Assembly: GCF_008014645.1 (NCBI RefSeq)
Contig: NZ_VOWY01000007.1
Location: forward strand, 215,713 to 279,712
Direction: 5' to 3'
DNA: 64,000 nucleotides
From: Collinsella sp. BA40
GTDB taxonomy: Bacteria; Actinomycetota; Coriobacteriia; Coriobacteriales; Coriobacteriaceae
This document shows positions 8,932 to 17,417 of this stretch, piece after piece. A program made the translations under genes and the position numbers. The notes beneath the pieces were generated by a model, which was not told where the DNA came from, ran no database searches, and was given only the letters and a program-made list of their open reading frames with translations. Every line of letters begins with the position of its first letter. Positions within the stretch are counted from its first letter, which is position 1.

Positions 8932-10338
8932 ATGCTGCTTTCCCCGTCTTTCTCCCTGCTCGTCTTGGGCCTTGGCTCCACGGGATGCGCCGTTGCAGAT
9001 TGGGCGCTCTCCCATCTGGGCGATCGCGTTTCGTCTGTAACCGTGTACGGCGGCGCGTCATCGAGCCGCGATGATGCGATCCGTGCGCTCGAGGCGCGCG
9101 GAGCCCGGTGCGTTGTGGGAACCGAGGATGTGCAGGGCTCCTACGATGTGTGCGTAGCGAGCCCCGGCATCTCCGAGTTCTCGCCGTTCTACCGTTCCGC
9201 CGCCGCGGCGAGCTGCCAGATCATGGGCGAACCTGAGTTCGCGTTTCGCCTGTCCCCAGAGCGCTGGTGCGCGATAACGGGAACGAATGGCAAAACCACC
9301 ACCACGGCGCTGATCCGGCATCTTATCTGCGCGAGCGGTATGGCTGCCACCGCCGTTGGCAATATCGGCACGGTTTCGGTGGGGGCCGTCGACGAGCGCT
9401 GCACGGGCGAGTGGTTCGTGGCCGAGCTCTCGAGCTATCAGCTGGCTACCACCTCCGAGCTTCATCCGCGCGTCGCCGCGCTGCTCAACATCACACCCGA
9501 CCACCTCGCCTGGCATCGCTCGCACGATAACTACGCCCGCGCCAAGCTGAAGCTCTTTGCCAACATGAATGAGGACGACCTGTGCATCGTGGACGCCGAC
9601 GACCCCGGTATCGCCGCGTACGCTTCCGAGGTCTACGTTGCCGATCGGCGCGTGCTGCGCGTCTCGTTCGAGGATCCGGGCACCGTCGACGCCGCGTTCG
9701 TGCGCGACGGGATGCTCGTGGTTCGCCTCGGCGGCGAGGAGATCGAGCTCATCGCGCGAGACGAGCTGCAGCTCCCCGGTCGCCATAACGTGAAGAACGC
9801 GCTCGTCGCCGCCTGCGCGGCCCTCGCGTGCGGTGCCTCGCCGGCCGGCGTGCGCCAAGGCCTGCGCTCGTTCGCCCCGCTCGAGCACCGCTGCCAGCCC
9901 TGCGGCTCCATCGACGGCATTCGCTTCGTGAACGATTCCAAGGCCACGAACACCGACGCCGTCATGAAGGCGCTCTCCGCCTACCCCGATGACCGCGTGA
10001 TCGTACTGCTTGGCGGCCACGATAAGGGGACGCCCTTGGACGAGTTCGCATCGTATGTGGTCGAGCATGCGGCCGGTGCGGTGTGCTTCGGTGGGGCGCG
10101 GGAGCGTTTCCGCCGCGCGCTCGAGGAGGCCGACCGAACCGGGGATATCGATATCGCCGAGGCCGACGACCTCGGCGATGCCGTCGATGTGGCGCGCTCG
10201 CTCGCCTCGCGCGGCGATATCGTCTTGCTTTCTCCGGCGTGCGCATCGTTCGACCAGTTCTCTGGATTTGAAGAGCGGGGCCGCGCCTTCAAGGCGTATG
10301 TTGATCAATTGCGCGCTACCCTCGAATCGGAGGAGTAG
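8932..10338 (+). CDS. murD: UDP-MurNAc-L-Ala--D-glutamate ligase
   Basis: Mur ligase of 468 residues that adds D-glutamate to UDP-MurNAc-L-Ala. It has an N-terminal Rossmann-like domain (LLVLGLGSTG), P-loop GTNGKTTTT (K121), LNITPDHLAWH in the middle domain, and the C-terminal signature EHRCQPCG...FVNDSKATNTDA. ATG 8932 begins at the family N-terminus; a longer frame overlapping mraY by 350 bases has no MurD similarity and is rejected. It sits between mraY and ftsW in the canonical order. Confidence 0.95.
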   Translation: MLLSPSFSLLVLGLGSTGCAVADWALSHLGDRVSSVTVYGGASSSRDDAIRALEARGARCVVGTEDVQGSYDVCVASPGISEFSPFYRSAAAASCQIMGEPEFAFRLSPERWCAITGTNGKTTTTALIRHLICASGMAATAVGNIGTVSVGAVDERCTGEWFVAELSSYQLATTSELHPRVAALLNITPDHLAWHRSHDNYARAKLKLFANMNEDDLCIVDADDPGIAAYASEVYVADRRVLRVSFEDPGTVDAAFVRDGMLVVRLGGEEIELIARDELQLPGRHNVKNALVAACAALACGASPAGVRQGLRSFAPLEHRCQPCGSIDGIRFVNDSKATNTDAVMKALSAYPDDRVIVLLGGHDKGTPLDEFASYVVEHAAGAVCFGGARERFRRALEEADRTGDIDIAEADDLGDAVDVARSLASRGDIVLLSPACASFDQFSGFEERGRAFKAYVDQLRATLESEE

Positions 10339-10368
10339 GCGGTAGCAGATAGGTAGATGGAGGCGCAT

Positions 10369-12003
10369 ATGGCAACCAATCCAACCGAGCGCGGGTCGCG
10401 CGGAAGCACGTCGGCTCGCAGGGGGTCGGGGGCGGCGGCCGGTCGCGCCTCGGTTCGCGGCGAGGGTGCGCGCTCGCGCCATTCGTCCCTGGGCGAACGG
10501 TTTATCGCGGGCGTTCCCGCTCGCATCATGGCGCCGCGTATCGTGTTCATCCTTTGCGTGGTTGCAATCGTGGCATTCGGCGTGCTCATGGTGTATTCGT
10601 CCTCGGCCATCATGGTTGCCTCGGGCGCGGATCCCAAGCCGCCTTCGTTCTACCTGACCCGCCAGGGCATCTTCGCCTTCGCGGGGGCGATCATCGCGAT
10701 CATCATCGCCTGCGTCCCCATGTCGTTCTACACGAAGCAGCGCGTGTTCGCGCTGTGGGCGTTGAGCCTGCTCGCTCTGTTTCTCGTTTTGGCGATGGGT
10801 TCCACTGCGGGCGGCGCCCAGCGCTGGATCGACCTGGGCTTCTTCGCCCTGCAGCCCTCCGAGCTCGTCAAGCCGTTTCTCATTCTCTCCGTGGCCACGG
10901 TGCTGGCCGAGTTCTTCGAGTGCTACGCCTTGGATACGAGGTCGTTCCTGCTCCTCCTCGGCGCTGCGGTGATCGCTCCGCTGGCGCTTGTGATGGCGCA
11001 GCCCGATTACGGAACGACGATCATCATCGTCGCCACGATATTCTGCATGCTGGTCCTCGCGGGCGCCTCGTTGAAGTTTTTGCTCCTGCTGCTGTCCATC
11101 GGCATCGTGGCGCTCGGCGCGCTCTTTCTTTTGGAGCCGTATCGCCTGACGCGTTTCCAGGTTCTTCTCGATCCATGGGCCGATCCGTACGGCGACGGCT
11201 ACCAGGCCACGCTTGGTATCATCGCGTTCGCTTCGGGCGGCCTGTTCGGTCGAGGCGTCGGCAACGCCACCATGAAGTACGGCTACATCCCCGAGCTGCA
11301 TAACGATTTCATCCTCGCCAACATCGGCGAGGAGGTCGGATTCGTGGGCACCGTCGTGCTGTTCGCCCTCTTCGTGTGCCTCGTGTTGACGGGCTTCATG
11401 ATCGCCCATCAGGGGCCGAGCATGCGCGATCGCCTGACGGCGTATGGCTGCACCATCATCATCGTCGTGCAGTTCTTGGTGAATATCCTCGGCGTCCTCG
11501 TCGTGCTTCCCATGACCGGCAAGACGCTTCCGTTCATCAGCTACGGAGGCTCGTCGATGCTCGCCTCGTTTATGCTGGTCGGGTACGTGCTGCGCGTTTC
11601 CGTCGAAAGCGGCAGGCGGAGCGTCTACGATGAGCGCCGAGCCGATTTCGCGGTCGTGTCCGCTGGGGGCGAGGGTTCCGACCAGGACGCGGTGTCGAGC
11701 CATATGGGCCGCAGCACCGCGGGCTCGCCGCGCCGCCGATCCGAGGCGACCCGCGCGCGTTCGGGTTTCAGCGTGATGGATGGTCGGCGTGGCGAATCGA
11801 CTGCGACCCGCCCGCATCCTCGCGAGGACCGCTCGTCGTACGGTTCGTACGACCGCGTCAATCTCAACGATAATCCTTCGGAGCGCCTGCGTTCGCGCGA
11901 CAGCGGTCCGCGGGTGCGCCGCGGGGGCACGAGCCCGCAATCCGGCTCGCGCGGCCGCGGCAGCGATTCATATTCTTCGAGGAGGGGTCGATATGACCGT
12001 TAA
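10369..12003 (+). CDS. ftsW: Septal glycan polymerase FtsW (SEDS family)
   Basis: SEDS peptidoglycan glycosyltransferase of 544 residues that works with FtsI. About ten membrane helices span residues 45-400, with family motifs FALQPSELVKPF, PDYGTT, ANIGEEVGF and ISYGGSSMLASF. ATG 10369 is chosen over 10357 because GGAGG at 10359-10363 gives good spacing. Both ends carry extra hydrophilic sequence: about 40 Arg/Ser/Gly residues at the N-terminus and a C-terminal tail of roughly 135 residues rich in Arg, Ser, Gly and Asp, likely cytoplasmic and disordered. Many FtsW proteins end near 400. The last 11 bases overlap murG. Confidence 0.93.
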   Translation: MATNPTERGSRGSTSARRGSGAAAGRASVRGEGARSRHSSLGERFIAGVPARIMAPRIVFILCVVAIVAFGVLMVYSSSAIMVASGADPKPPSFYLTRQGIFAFAGAIIAIIIACVPMSFYTKQRVFALWALSLLALFLVLAMGSTAGGAQRWIDLGFFALQPSELVKPFLILSVATVLAEFFECYALDTRSFLLLLGAAVIAPLALVMAQPDYGTTIIIVATIFCMLVLAGASLKFLLLLLSIGIVALGALFLLEPYRLTRFQVLLDPWADPYGDGYQATLGIIAFASGGLFGRGVGNATMKYGYIPELHNDFILANIGEEVGFVGTVVLFALFVCLVLTGFMIAHQGPSMRDRLTAYGCTIIIVVQFLVNILGVLVVLPMTGKTLPFISYGGSSMLASFMLVGYVLRVSVESGRRSVYDERRADFAVVSAGGEGSDQDAVSSHMGRSTAGSPRRRSEATRARSGFSVMDGRRGESTATRPHPREDRSSYGSYDRVNLNDNPSERLRSRDSGPRVRRGGTSPQSGSRGRGSDSYSSRRGRYDR

Positions 12004-13132
12004 CCATACCCTGAGCGTCGCCATCGCCGCGGGCGGTACCGCCGGGCACGTGAATCCCGCGCTCGCGCTGGCCGAGGAGCTGCGCGAACGTGGCCATCAG
12101 GTGCGATTTTTTGGAGAGACCCGAAGGCTCGAGGGGCGCTTGGTGCCCGAGGCGGGCTTCGACTTCTTTCCGGTCGAGGTGACGGGGTTCGATCGAGAGC
12201 GCCCCTGGACGCTCATCGGCGCCCTGCTCCATCTCGCACGCGAGGAGCGCCGTCTGGTGAAGGCGTTTCGAGACGATGCGGCCCTCATGCCCGACGTCGT
12301 CGTCGGTTTCGGCGCCTACGTCGAGCTCCCGCTTATGCGTGCGGCGGCGAAGCTCGGCATTCCCATCGCGTTGCACGAGCAGAACTCGGTCCCCGGCCTT
12401 GCCAACAAGCAGACCGCCAAGCACGCGGGGCTGATCGCTATCGCGCAGCCAAGCGTCGAGCGCATCTTTCGCGAACGCTGCGGCGACGGCACGCGCATCG
12501 TCATGACCGGCAACCCGGTCCGTGCGTCCGTGCTCGCCGGCGACCGCTGCCGTGGCCGAGGGGCTCTGGGCGTCGCGGATGACGAGACGCTGCTGCTGGT
12601 GTTCGGCGGATCCCTGGGCGCTGCGCACCTCAACGAGCGCATCGCCTCCCTCAAGTCCGAGTTGCTCGCTATACCCGGTCTGCGCGTGGTGCAGTCCACG
12701 GGCGCCGAAGGCCATGACGCTGCGGTCGCGGCATTGCGTCTGACCGATGAGGAAGCCCGTCGTTGGGACGTGCGCGCCTACATCGACGGCATGGGCGATA
12801 TGCTCGCTGCTTCCGACCTTGTTCTCTCGCGCGCGGGTGCGTCTTCCATCGCAGAGATTGCAGCCCTGGCCTCGCCGTCCGTGCTCGTTCCCTATCCGCA
12901 CGCCACGGCCGACCATCAAACAACCAACGCGCGGTTCCTGGTTGACGCCGGCGCCTCCGTCATGTTCGCCGACGCCGGCATCGATGAGCGCGCGTTTGCG
13001 GACGAGCTGCTCGACCTGCTCCGCCGTCCCGAGCGTCGCGAGCGCATGCGCGCCGCGGCCCGCGCCCTGAAGCAGGACCGCGCCGCCCAACAGCTCGCGG
13101 ATGCTGTGGAGGCCCTGCGCCTCCGCGGCTAA
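11993..13132 (+). CDS. murG: UDP-GlcNAc:lipid I N-acetylglucosamine transferase
   Basis: GT28-type glycosyltransferase of 379 residues that converts lipid I to lipid II on the inner face of the membrane. Motifs are GGTAGHVNPALALA at the N-terminus, HEQNSVPGLANK, GGSLGAAHLNE at the domain junction and RAGASSIAEIAAL with PYPHATADHQT in the donor site. ATG 11993 has GAGGAGGGG just upstream and overlaps the ftsW end by 11 bases; an upstream extension of 71 residues is a shadow of the ftsW tail. Its stop codon lies in the loop of a GC hairpin followed by TTTT. Confidence 0.95.
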   Translation: MTVNHTLSVAIAAGGTAGHVNPALALAEELRERGHQVRFFGETRRLEGRLVPEAGFDFFPVEVTGFDRERPWTLIGALLHLAREERRLVKAFRDDAALMPDVVVGFGAYVELPLMRAAAKLGIPIALHEQNSVPGLANKQTAKHAGLIAIAQPSVERIFRERCGDGTRIVMTGNPVRASVLAGDRCRGRGALGVADDETLLLVFGGSLGAAHLNERIASLKSELLAIPGLRVVQSTGAEGHDAAVAALRLTDEEARRWDVRAYIDGMGDMLAASDLVLSRAGASSIAEIAALASPSVLVPYPHATADHQTTNARFLVDAGASVMFADAGIDERAFADELLDLLRRPERRERMRAAARALKQDRAAQQLADAVEALRLRG

Positions 13133-13144
13133 GACCGCGGTTTT
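13123..13144 (+). terminator. Intrinsic-type terminator overlapping the murG stop codon
   Basis: CCGCGG at 13123-13128 and 13135-13140 form a 6-bp all-GC stem with a 6-base loop, followed by TTTT. The murG TAA (13130-13132) lies in the loop, so translating ribosomes cover the hairpin. Termination may therefore depend on translation. Confidence 0.5.
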
Positions 13145-13157
13145 AGGGATGGAAGAG

Positions 13158-13163
13158 TATACT
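13158..13163 (+). promoter_or_regulatory. Possible -10 element for murC
   Basis: TATACT (preceded by GAG) lies 40 bases upstream of murC and just beyond the murG terminator, suggesting that murC-murB-ftsQ can form a separate transcript. No good -35 is visible. Confidence 0.4.
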
Positions 13164-13203
13164 GGGATGGTTTAAGTAGAAGCGAGGCTACGAGGAGTCA
13201 AGC

Positions 13204-14646
13204 ATGTCGAATATTGTGGTACCGGAGTCTACGGCGGCACCGACCTTTGCCAGCGCGCACTTCATCGGCGTGGGCGGTGCGGGCATGAGCGGTATCGCGC
13301 TCGTCTTGCACGAGCGCGGCTACGAGGTGACCGGCTCCGACCTCAAGACCTCTCGTTACATCCGCCAGCTCAGCCGAGCGGGTATGGAGGTATTCGTGGG
13401 CCACGACGCCGCGACCATCGATGCGGTGAAGCCCGATGTCGTCGTCGTATCCACCGCTATCCCCGAGACGAATCCCGAGCTCATCCGCGCTCGCGAACTC
13501 GGTATTCCCGTCTGGCCGCGTGCCAAGATGCTCTCCGCCCTGGGTGCCGGCTATACCACGCTGGCCGTTGCCGGCACGCATGGCAAGACCACGACGTCCT
13601 CCATGTGCGCCACCATGCTCGACCGCATGGGGCTCGATCCCAGCTTCCTGATCGGCGGCATCGTCGAGGGCTACGACACCAACGGCCGTAACGGCGCCGG
13701 CGAATACTTCGTTTGCGAGGCCGATGAATCCGATAGCTCCTTTTTGTACCTCGATCCCGACGTCGTGGTGGTAACCAACGTCGAGGCCGACCATATGGAC
13801 CATTACGAGTCCCTCGCGCAGATCGAGGAGACCTTCTGCACCTTCATGGGCCTGGTGGGCGACGAGGGTACGGTCATCGCATGCGGCGAGGATCCGCGTC
13901 TTGTCGAGCTTGCCCGCTCCACCGGCCGTGCCGTTGTCACCTACGGCCTCGATCCCTCGAACGACGTCGTGTGCACGGTGCACCCGGCCGCCCACGCGCT
14001 GGGCAGCACCTTCGACGTCACCCTGCCCGACGGCTCGGTGCGCGAGGTGTCCATCCAGCATAACCCGGGCGCTCACAACGTTCTCAACGCCACGGCATCC
14101 CTCGCCGCGGCCTATGTCATGGGTCTTGATACCTCCGCAGCCGCCGAGGCGCTCTCCACGTTCGAGGGCGCTCGCCGCCGCTTCACGCATATCGGCGATA
14201 CGCGCGGCGTGACGGTTGTGGACGACTACGGCCACCACCCAACCGAGATCAAGGCGACGCTCGCCGCGGCGCATGGTCTGGATTTCAACAACGTCGTGGT
14301 GGTGTTCCAGCCGCATCGCTATTCGCGCCTGCAGGCGCTGTGCGACGATTTCGCCAACGCCTTCGCCGATGCCGACAAGCTCGTCCTCATCGATGTCTTT
14401 CCCGCTGGCGAAATGCCCATTCCCGGCGTTACCAGCAAGATGCTCGCCGACACCATCCGCACGCTCCATCCCGACAAGGACGTGGTGTACGTCGACGACC
14501 GCCCCGCCCTTATGGAGCACCTGGACGCGCTCGTGAACGAGGGGGACCTGCTCATCACGATGGGCGCCGGCGACGTCACCACGGTGGGCCCCGATTATAT
14601 CGAGCACGTAGCCGACCTCGAGCGCGCCGCCGGTTCGCGAGCGTAA
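13204..14646 (+). CDS. murC: UDP-MurNAc--L-alanine ligase
   Basis: First Mur ligase of the stem-peptide pathway, 480 residues. It has an N-terminal Rossmann domain (HFIGVGGAGMSGIA), P-loop GTHGKTTTS (K128), ECDESDSS-like CEADESDSSF and the C-terminal VVDDYGHHPTEIKATL block that marks MurC. RBS GAGG lies before ATG 13204. It opens the murC-murB-ftsQ sub-operon after a terminator/promoter junction. Confidence 0.96.
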   Translation: MSNIVVPESTAAPTFASAHFIGVGGAGMSGIALVLHERGYEVTGSDLKTSRYIRQLSRAGMEVFVGHDAATIDAVKPDVVVVSTAIPETNPELIRARELGIPVWPRAKMLSALGAGYTTLAVAGTHGKTTTSSMCATMLDRMGLDPSFLIGGIVEGYDTNGRNGAGEYFVCEADESDSSFLYLDPDVVVVTNVEADHMDHYESLAQIEETFCTFMGLVGDEGTVIACGEDPRLVELARSTGRAVVTYGLDPSNDVVCTVHPAAHALGSTFDVTLPDGSVREVSIQHNPGAHNVLNATASLAAAYVMGLDTSAAAEALSTFEGARRRFTHIGDTRGVTVVDDYGHHPTEIKATLAAAHGLDFNNVVVVFQPHRYSRLQALCDDFANAFADADKLVLIDVFPAGEMPIPGVTSKMLADTIRTLHPDKDVVYVDDRPALMEHLDALVNEGDLLITMGAGDVTTVGPDYIEHVADLERAAGSRA

Positions 14647-14668
14647 GCGCTGGGCTGGGGACACGGAC

Positions 14669-15580
14669 ATGGGCGTATTCAATGCGGTTATGTCGCTGTC
14701 GGGTCTGATCGATACCGAGCTGGCCGAGGGCGAGCGCCTCGCGCGCCATACCAGCTACCGTATCGGTGGCAAGGCGGCGTTGTTCATCACCTGCCATAGC
14801 TATCACTCGCTGCGCCGTACCATCGAGGTCCTCGGCCGCGAGCGCGTGCCCTGGGTTATTCTGGGCAAGGGGTCCAATTTGCTGGTCGCCGATGCGGGGT
14901 ACGAAGGAGCCGTCATCTCGCTCGGACGCGAGTTCTCGCGTTTCGTGGTGAGCGACGACGGCGCCACCATAACCGCCGGAGCAGGCGCCATGCTGGCGCG
15001 CTTGGTCAACGAGGCGCTTTCACGCGAGCTGTCGGGCCTCGAGTTCGCCGTTGGCATCCCGGGTACCGTGGGCGGTGCGATCTCCATGAACGCGGGGTCG
15101 CGCGACGAGTGGATCGGCGCCGTCGTGCAGGATGTGGTGACCTATAAGCCCGCTGCGGGTATCAGGCATTACGGACGCGAGGACGTTACGTGGGGGTATC
15201 GCGTCACCTCGCTTCCCCGTGACGAGATCATCCTCGAGGTCACGCTTCGGCTCGCTCCCGGCAAGAAGGTCGATATCCGGGCTAAGATGGAGCAATCGCT
15301 GGCGCGCCGTCGTCGTACGCAGCCGATCGGATCGGCATCATGCGGGTCGGTTTTCCGCAATCCAGCCAACATGAGTGTTGGAAAGATGATAGAGGATTGT
15401 GGATTGAAGGGTTTTTCCGTTGGCGGGGCCGAGGTCTCAACCATGCACGCTAACTTTATTGTCAACAAGGGCACCGCGAGCGCAGCCGACGTCTCGGCCG
15501 TGATCTCGCATGTATATGAAAAGGTTAAGGAAACGTATGGCGTCGAGCTCCAACCGGAAGTTAAATTCCTCGGGTTCTAA
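14669..15580 (+). CDS. murB: UDP-N-acetylenolpyruvoylglucosamine reductase
   Basis: FAD enzyme of 303 residues that reduces UDP-GlcNAc-enolpyruvate to UDP-MurNAc. FAD-binding blocks are GKGSNLLVADAGYEG and GIPGTVGGAISMNAGS. The substrate/catalytic region contains SCGSVFRNP, with the serine acid, and GGAEVSTMHANFIVN. It resembles the short type lacking the extra loop of the E. coli enzyme. Placement between murC and ftsQ is common in Gram-positive dcw clusters. Its 3' end overlaps the ftsQ start. Confidence 0.95.
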   Translation: MGVFNAVMSLSGLIDTELAEGERLARHTSYRIGGKAALFITCHSYHSLRRTIEVLGRERVPWVILGKGSNLLVADAGYEGAVISLGREFSRFVVSDDGATITAGAGAMLARLVNEALSRELSGLEFAVGIPGTVGGAISMNAGSRDEWIGAVVQDVVTYKPAAGIRHYGREDVTWGYRVTSLPRDEIILEVTLRLAPGKKVDIRAKMEQSLARRRRTQPIGSASCGSVFRNPANMSVGKMIEDCGLKGFSVGGAEVSTMHANFIVNKGTASAADVSAVISHVYEKVKETYGVELQPEVKFLGF

Positions 15581-17195
15581 AGCACCGAAGCCCACGTTTC
15601 GTCGTGCCGGGGCGGGGGCTCCGCGACCCGCGCAGCGCTCCCAGGTACCGCCGCGTCCGAGCAGCGTTCCCGCTCCCACCAAAGCCATAAGCGCCTATAC
15701 CGCTCCGTCCAGGCAGCACACCGCGCGACGTGCCGCAGCGGTCGTGCGCGAGCAGCGCCTGCGAAAGGCGCAGGGCGCCCCGTCGGCGCCCAGGCCCACC
15801 AAGCGTCCCGCAAACTCCCTGCCTGCGCGGTCGCGCGAGAACGGCGCCACGCGACGCCCGGCATCCCTGCCGTCGGGCCCTTCCCGCGCGCTGCCCGCTC
15901 GAGCGGGTGGTTCGGCTATTCAGCGCGTGCCGGCTCCAGCTCGCCAGGTTCGGCCCGCGTACGCGCCCGCGACGCGTGGAGCCCGGCCGCAGCGCGCCTC
16001 GGCTTCCCGTCCCGTCCAGCCGCTGCGAACCGCGGACGCGCATCGACCGCCGACCCCGGCGGCCGGCCCCGCTCGGCGGCGCGGACCGATGGAGGCCAAG
16101 AGGCTCACGCATGTCGCGGCCGCTCCCCGCGGTTCCGAGCAGGCTTCGGCGCGCCCTCGTCGCTCCGCGGGCCTGTCGCGCGCGCATATCGCGCTCGTCG
16201 CTGTCGCGGGCGTGCTCGCCCTGGTGGCCCTCGCGGTCGTCGTCGTGGTCAACTCCAGCCTCTTTGCAGCCACCGATATCCGGATCGTCGGTAGCGAGCA
16301 TGTTGCCCAGGATGCTGCCGAGCAGCTCATCAACCTGCCCGAGGGCACGACGCTCCTCAACGTGGACGAGGACCAGATCGTCGAGTCCCTCAAGCAGAAC
16401 CCCTGGGTGGCGGGCGTCGACGTCAAGCGCGAATACCCGCATACGCTCGTTATCACCCCGCGCGAGCGCGCGGTGAGCGCCATCATGTACGTGGCGGCCG
16501 ACGATATCGCCTGGGCGATCGGCAACGACGGCTGCTGGATCGCGCCGCTTTCCCTGGCGGTCGCGGTCGACGATTCCGGCGCGATCGTCGAGAGCGGCAT
16601 CGTCTCCACCGCCATCTCCGACCAGGCCGAGGACGGCGGCGCGAGCGCTCCGACAGACACCCGCGCCGATCCATCGGCGGACGGCGCCGACGCCTCCGAA
16701 GACGGGGCGGCCGACGCCTCGGATGCCGGGGATGGCTCCGCCTCCGACGATGGGGGGTCCGATGCGCCCGCCGATGAGGACAAGCCGGCCGAGGACGATG
16801 GCGATGGGGAGCCCGCCGACCAGCAAGATCTTGCGGGTCTGGGGGCCGCCGAGGCCCTCGCGCGCCATTTCGGAGCGCTTCTCCTCACCGATGTGGCCTC
16901 CGATGTCGCCCCCTCAAGCGGCTCCGATGTGTCTGCGCCCATCATCTTGGCGGGCCTCGATTACGCGAAGAAGTTCTCCTCGGATTTCAAAGCGCAGATC
17001 AAGTATCTTTCCGTGCCGTCCAAGGAGGCCATCGCCGCCAACCTCGTATCGGGCATCGAGGTCGCGCTGGGAGCGCCAGAGGACATCGGCCTGAAGGAAC
17101 GCGTCGTCACCACGCTTCTCGAGCAGCAGCCGGGCGTCACGTACATCGATGTGCGAACGCCCAACGCGTATACATTTCGCAGCGTGCCCAAATAG
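15540..17195 (+). CDS. ftsQ: Cell-division protein FtsQ/DivIB
   Basis: Bitopic divisome protein of about 551 residues, roughly twice the usual length. Order: a basic, Pro/Ala/Arg/Ser-rich cytoplasmic arm of about 210 residues; one membrane segment (about 216-240, IALVAVAGVLALVALAVVVV); a POTRA domain (ATDIRIVGSEHV to REYPHTLVI); then the FtsQ beta domain. The beta domain is split by an Asp/Ala/Ser/Glu-rich insert at about residues 360-430 and resumes with GLDYAKKFSSDFKAQI and the terminal DVRTPNAYTFRSVPK. ATG 15540 overlaps murB by 41 bases; ATG 15510 and 15516 are alternative starts. FtsQ bridges FtsL/FtsB to the ring. Core identity is clear from POTRA and position; the arms look disordered. 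Confidence 0.88.
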   Translation, partial: ASSSNRKLNSSGSKAPKPTFRRAGAGAPRPAQRSQVPPRPSSVPAPTKAISAYTAPSRQHTARRAAAVVREQRLRKAQGAPSAPRPTKRPANSLPARSRENGATRRPASLPSGPSRALPARAGGSAIQRVPAPARQVRPAYAPATRGARPQRASASRPVQPLRTADAHRPPTPAAGPARRRGPMEAKRLTHVAAAPRGSEQASARPRRSAGLSRAHIALVAVAGVLALVALAVVVVVNSSLFAATDIRIVGSEHVAQDAAEQLINLPEGTTLLNVDEDQIVESLKQNPWVAGVDVKREYPHTLVITPRERAVSAIMYVAADDIAWAIGNDGCWIAPLSLAVAVDDSGAIVESGIVSTAISDQAEDGGASAPTDTRADPSADGADASEDGAADASDAGDGSASDDGGSDAPADEDKPAEDDGDGEPADQQDLAGLGAAEALARHFGALLLTDVASDVAPSSGSDVSAPIILAGLDYAKKFSSDFKAQIKYLSVPSKEAIAANLVSGIEVALGAPEDIGLKERVVTTLLEQQPGVTYIDVRTPNAYTFRSVPK

Positions 17196-17204
17196 GCGAG
17201 CAGG

Positions 17205-17238
17205 GGAGCCGTTTACCTGCGACTCGGTGAACGGCTCC
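17205..17238 (+). terminator. Hairpin after ftsQ
   Basis: GGAGCCGTT (17205-17213) pairs perfectly with AACGGCTCC (17230-17238), and the inner bases extend the stem. There is no T-run, so it may be a weak or Rho-assisted terminator. It would separate ftsZ transcription from the upstream genes. Confidence 0.45.
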
Positions 17239-17335
17239 ATGATTTACCTGGTATTTGATTACCAAATTCACAATTGATGCGGTATACGTTTGACAAGTGC
17301 CGCAAAAACATGCAAACATACAGTGTTTTACCTCT

Positions 17336-17380
17336 ACGTTTAATCTGAACTTGAGGGTTACCAGTACCGTTTTCTATTCG
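17336..17380 (+). promoter_or_regulatory. ftsZ promoter region with candidate division-regulon operator, copy 2
   Basis: The operator spans 17336-17358, centred on 17347. Its right half AACTT-G-AGGGT is conserved; its left half is ACGTT-T-AATCT. A -10-like TATTCG follows at 17375-17380, 28 bases after the centre, so the element would overlap the -35 position. It lies 70 bases before the ftsZ start in an unusually A+T-rich 220-base gap. Confidence 0.5.
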
Positions 17381-17417
17381 CAAGCATTACGTTGAGCGAT
17401 GTTCGGAGGACCGACAC

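Noticed and set aside
9058..11940. A 960-codon open frame on the minus strand across murD-ftsW.
   Set aside because: It is the mirror of G+C-rich coding sequence on the plus strand, has low-complexity Arg/His/Ala content and no ribosome binding site; murD and ftsW are unmistakable on the other strand.
17249..17264. TGGTA/TACCA inverted repeat upstream of ftsZ as a second operator.
   Set aside because: Only five bases per arm, no other copy seen near related genes.
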